Assembly (NCBI GenBank): GCA_003024985.2
Contig: PXIH01S0073265.1
Source of the DNA: Euperipatoides rowelli
Lineage: Eukaryota > Onychophora > Udeonychophora > Euonychophora > Peripatopsidae
DNA: 10,543 nucleotides
Reading direction: 5' to 3' (one strand)
Below the pieces are notes generated by a model. It made no database searches, was not told where the DNA came from, and worked only from the letters and a program-made list of their open reading frames with translations. The translations under genes were made by a program, and so were the position numbers. Numbering within the stretch: the first letter of the stretch is position 1; each line of letters starts with the position of its first letter. Below are positions 7,326-10,543 of the stretch, in pieces.

Positions 7326-7575
7326 AAATGAAATTTAAAAAAAAAGTTTATGATGATAAAAAAAAAAGTTTAATTCACTTGGTAAAAAAACTTTTTATGT
7401 ACTTGTAATAAAAAGTTTCATGTGAATAAAAAATCCATTGTGATTAAAAAAAAGTTTCATGTGAATAAAAAAAAAGTTCATATGAATAAAAAAAGTTTTA
7501 TGTGAATAAATAAAAATTCATTGTGGTTGTAATAAAAAATTTATGGTGGTTAAAAAAGTTTATACAAATAAAAAA
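7326..7575. repeat. A-rich minisatellite, 19-22-bp unit (block 2)
   Basis: Units begin at 7415, 7454, 7476 and 7495, with type unit GTTTCATGTGAATAAAAAAAA. Variants ending in ATTGTGATT or ATTGTGGTT lie between and after them. The shared core TTCATG followed by an A run links this array to block 1 on the other side of the GC-richer island. Confidence 0.8.
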
Positions 7576-7596
7576 ATGTATTGTAGTCTAGGTAAG

Positions 7597-8892
7597 ATGG
7601 ACGCTGCTATGATTTTTATGGAGAGCTATTTGGCTTCACATAGTATTTTTCTTTAGTATCTGATAAAGAATTTGTTAAATGGAAAAATGGATTATGATAT
7701 GGAAAATGAAGTTGTAAAAATGAAATTGGTCAGGATGATAAACTCATTAAGGAACTGGAGCACAAAATTCAAACCTGGCATGGCTGATTACAGAGTAATA
7801 TTAACTGTGTTGAACCTAAATGACCGTGAAAATGATTACCAACAATCAATTGTTTACGGAAATCAATAAACAGTTTGACATAAAAGGAATTAAAAGTATC
7901 TACTACCTGGAGAATCAGGACTATATAGGGCTGAATTTCAATAGTTTATATATATATATATTACAGGTATATTTATTACAACTAGGAAAAATTACAATTT
8001 ATAAAGAGCCTAGCCCTGAAGGATATGGCTCTAAGGAAGCAAAGGAATTTAAAGCTGGTGTGAGCAGAATTAAAAATGGTTTTCTAGACTATATAGATTG
8101 GGTTGTGGAGTCACAGTTGTTTACAGGTAGGTTGCATTGTTTTCCTGATGAATTTGATGTGAAACAAGTGGATTATTTCCTTAATCAATATTTTTATGAA
8201 ATAGAAAAAAAAAATTGAAACTTTGTTGTGTGATGTTATTTTTCTACCCTATAATGTTATTGAATTTAAGGCACTATTAAAGCCTAAACAGTTGATAAAG
8301 AGAATTTTGCATATATGTAAAGTGAGTGATTTAAGAATTTTGGTAACCATAAAAGGCAGAAAGCCGATTTGTCTGACATATAAAAAGGCAATGCCAAATT
8401 GCCATATACATATTGTAAGACTTGTAAAACAATAGCTAATAGTGAACATGAATGTAATGATGAGAAAGCAAAACCAACATATGTTGATGTTCTGAAGAAA
8501 GATGTGAACTGGATGATAAAAGTGAAGATCAGATTGGGGCGATAGAAAAAAAGATAGCAGATGAGCAGACAAGGTGGACTGAGGTTTTGTCGAAAGAGAT
8601 GAGAACCTGTAGTAAAAAACATCCATTGTCAAATAACAGGGATGAAAAGCAAGAGTGTTCCGATACTGTGTTCAAAGAATGTCAAAAGCAGGAGAATGAC
8701 AAAGTTAAGAAAAAAGAAGAGAGAGTTTCTGCTGAAGATTTGAGGTGTGACAACATGGATTATGAGAATAATGTTACTAAGAGACGAGGTGAAGGTGAGG
8801 TAGAGGAGGGAAGTAGTAGAAAAAGGCTGAATATATGTAGTGCTAATGCTTTGAGAAATCAAAATAAAGACAAGTTAGTGCTTGAGAATTGA
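7597..8892 (+). pseudogene. LINE ORF1 (gag-like, zinc knuckle), broken
   Basis: ORF1 proteins of L1/Tx1 elements bind their RNA in cytoplasmic particles. ATG 7597 (MDAAMIFMESYLASHSIF) meets a TAG at 7654 and continues in frame to 7869. The next frame runs 7820-8218, with KITIYKEPSPEGYGSK and WVVESQLFTGRLHCFPDEFD, and a third to 8435 with RILVTIKGRKPICLTYKK. This is the entry to a CCHC zinc knuckle, with Tyr in place of the second Cys. A second knuckle, YCKTCKTIANSEHEC, is in another frame at about 8409-8453. The tail (about 8503-8892) is highly charged: runs of Lys/Glu, then EGEVEEGSSRKRLN, stop at 8890-8892. A TA dinucleotide run lies at about 7948-7960. At least three shifts and one stop are present. 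Type identification rests on the knuckles and context. Confidence 0.68.
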
Positions 8893-8947
8893 TATAGTGT
8901 GATGTATAGTGATGTAGAGACAGATAATAGTATTGACAATATATAGA

Positions 8948-10543
8948 ATGGCTGAGTTGGGCATGATGTCAGTCAATGTAAAAGGTCTGAATGATCCAGT
9001 AAAGTTTAAGCTTTTGTGTAGAGTTATTTATAAAGCTAAATGGAAGTTATTTTTTTTGCAATAAGTCAAATTTGCCTGAAATTAAATTATTGATTGGTCT
9101 AGAGTCAATTGGCTATATAAATTTCATGAATATCAAGTTTTAACATCAAAATTTGGAATGATAATAATGGTACATCTGGGAATTGAACATAATGTAAAAG
9201 TGGTGTGTATGATTAATGAAAGATTGTCACAAGTAGTAATGGTTGTGGGTNCAAAAACTTATAATTTGGTTAATGTACATAAGTATGCCAATTTTACAGA
9301 AAGAAATGAGTACCTTTCTAATGGAGATGAGCAAACTTTTAAGCAGAACAAATATAATTGTAATATTTGGGGATACAAATATTAATGATCAGCATAAAGA
9401 GAATATGTTTTCACAGATCATGTTAAAATGGACTATTTGTGATTTGCAGAAAATGAAGCATATGGATAATATTCCAACTTGATTTGAAAAATTGGTAAAT
9501 GTGAATAGATTGGATTGAGTTTACGTTTCTGTGTGGGTAGTGAAAGAAATAAGTCTGTTTTTAAGATATGTAATTAAGTCAGATCATATGGGTTGTATGT
9601 TAGTTTGCTTAAAAGATGCAAATGATTTGTGCAGCAAGATTTGTATGTAAGGATAAAAGAAAAGTATCACTTAGCACATAAGGATTCAATGGAAAGAGAC
9701 ATAAAGGGTATTTTTGACACAAAAATGTTGGAGAAATGTATTTGGGATCCCATTTAAAAGTGAAACTTGTTCACAAATGAAATAGTTAAATGTACTATTA
9801 AAATTATAAGACTAGTGAACATACAAAATTATCTGAGATTAGGGGGATACAAAGGGCATTGATGATTTGGCATATGTGCAATTTCCAGATTTGTTGATAA
9901 TGGGGGATATGAAAAATAGATTGCATGAATTAAAGAGAATGGAGTGGAAAATGTTGTGCCGAAAGGCTAAATTAGAGTTTGCAGAAAGGATGGCTTCAAA
10001 CACTGATTGTATTGTTAGCCACTGTAAAAAGAGAAAACCAGCTCACAAATATATGCCATGGTCAATGATAAAATTGTTATAGACAAAGTTGATAAAATCA
10101 TAAATAACAGGTAGACATTTTATTTAGAGTGCACCAGGAAGCAGGTATGTTCAAGAGAAGAAGAGAATATGTTCTATAAAAGGTGGAGATACAATAAGCC
10201 ATATGAGATTACTGGGGTGAANAACAATCCNTTGAANCAATCNGTGCAGAGNAAATTAAATGANGACTTTGAGGAAGGGGAGATAAAAAAATTGAAACTA
10301 AAAGAATAGGTGGTTCCAGGTCCCGATGGTGTGACAGCGATTTTTTTATAAGAAATTTGATAAATTTTTTGTTAAACCAATGAAAGAATGGATGTATTGA
10401 ACAGAAAAAGTGATATGCAAAGAGGATATATGAATAATGTAGCGTTTCTAATACTTATAGTTAATAATGGTACAAATTTGGCTCCAGTTATGTTTCACAA
10501 TATAAGATCCATTGCTCTGATGAATCAAGATTATAAAATATTG
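8948..10543 (+). pseudogene. LINE ORF2: EEP endonuclease and start of RT, broken and cut by window end
   Basis: ORF2 nicks the target DNA and reverse-transcribes the element RNA. ATG 8948 starts MAELGMMSVNVKGLNDPVK, the first endonuclease motif, and stops at TAA 9062 where the QE-T-H motif should be. The endonuclease continues in other frames: IDWSRVNWLYKFHEYQVLTS, YISMP, IIVIFGDTN (family GDFN), IPT then a stop, NRLDxVYVS, and KSDH at about 9577-9588, the catalytic Asp-His pair. A linker at 9867-10080 contains MEWKMLCRKAKLEFAERMAS, like the helical region before RT in many LINEs. RT begins with PGPDGVT (10316-10336), and the last codons read LMNQDYKIL, a conserved RT block. The endonuclease and linker carry several stops and shifts. 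Ns occur at 9251 and six times at 10222-10264. Confidence 0.85.

Larger units (their letters stand above)
7597..10543 (+). mobile_element. Decayed L1/Tx1-type LINE, 3' part outside window
   Basis: Two consecutive degenerate reading regions on the + strand have the order expected for an L1-like non-LTR retrotransposon: an RNA-binding ORF1 with zinc knuckles and a charged tail, then an ORF2 that starts with an EEP endonuclease and continues into reverse transcriptase. There are frameshifts and stops throughout. The 5' boundary is uncertain and may lie within the A-rich repeat before 7597. The 3' part (rest of RT and tail) runs beyond the window end. Confidence 0.85.

Noticed and set aside
6729-7570. 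Right terminal inverted repeat of the Polinton
   Set aside because: I compared the A-rich sequence by eye with the region before the integrase and found no extended inverted match beyond poly(A)/poly(T).
7326-7575. Spaced repeats resembling a CRISPR array
   Set aside because: Units are about 20 bp, run head to tail without unique spacers, vary in length, and sit in a eukaryotic repeat context.
8249-8862. Three - strand open frames with hydrophobic content
   Set aside because: They are the reverse of lysine- and glutamate-rich LINE ORF1 codons, which yields Phe/Leu/Ser-rich shadows that only mimic membrane proteins.
1-10543. tRNA or rRNA genes
   Set aside because: No tRNA A/B box pair with a foldable cloverleaf and no rRNA-like stretch was recognised in either strand by eye.

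Overview
This is AT-rich eukaryotic, most likely metazoan, DNA made largely of decayed mobile elements. There are no operons with ribosome binding sites and no recognisable host gene. The identification rests on two elements whose proteins can be read by eye despite many stops and frameshifts. I cannot name the species. An AT-rich genome carrying Polintons and L1/Tx1-type LINEs fits arthropods, cnidarians and several other animals.

Layout. (1) Positions 1-480: fragments of an unrecognised broken reading frame, then about 300 bp of AT-rich spacer. (2) Positions 799-6728: a Polinton/Maverick, a large virus-like DNA transposon. On the + strand, in order, are a retroviral-type integrase with a C-terminal chromodomain, the minor capsid (penton) protein, a small glycine-rich/amphipathic protein resembling the putative membrane-active or core protein of adintoviruses and Polintons, the double-jelly-roll major capsid protein, and an adenovirus-type cysteine protease. 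On the - strand, converging on the protease, are the FtsK/HerA-type packaging ATPase, a small conserved Polinton protein, and a proline-rich/basic Polinton protein. Together these are the integration, capsid, maturation and packaging modules. The protein-primed DNA polymerase B is not visible in the window, and I found no terminal inverted repeats. (3) Positions 6780-7575: two A-rich minisatellite blocks with similar ~20-bp units, separated by a distinct island of about 38% GC that looks like part of an LTR or another non-coding repeat. (4) Positions about 7597-10543: a decayed L1/Tx1-type LINE on the + strand, with ORF1 (zinc knuckle, charged tail) and ORF2 (apurinic-like endonuclease and the start of the reverse transcriptase), cut by the window end.

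The element is dead as it stands: nearly every + strand Polinton gene has several stops and shifts. The most notable local features are a perfect 23-bp inverted repeat inside the minor capsid gene, a 78-bp exact tandem duplication separated by a single N that is the only lesion I see in one - strand gene, and the GC-richer island between related minisatellites. I see no convincing new biological system. The content is a known type of virus-like transposon in an unusual state of decay.
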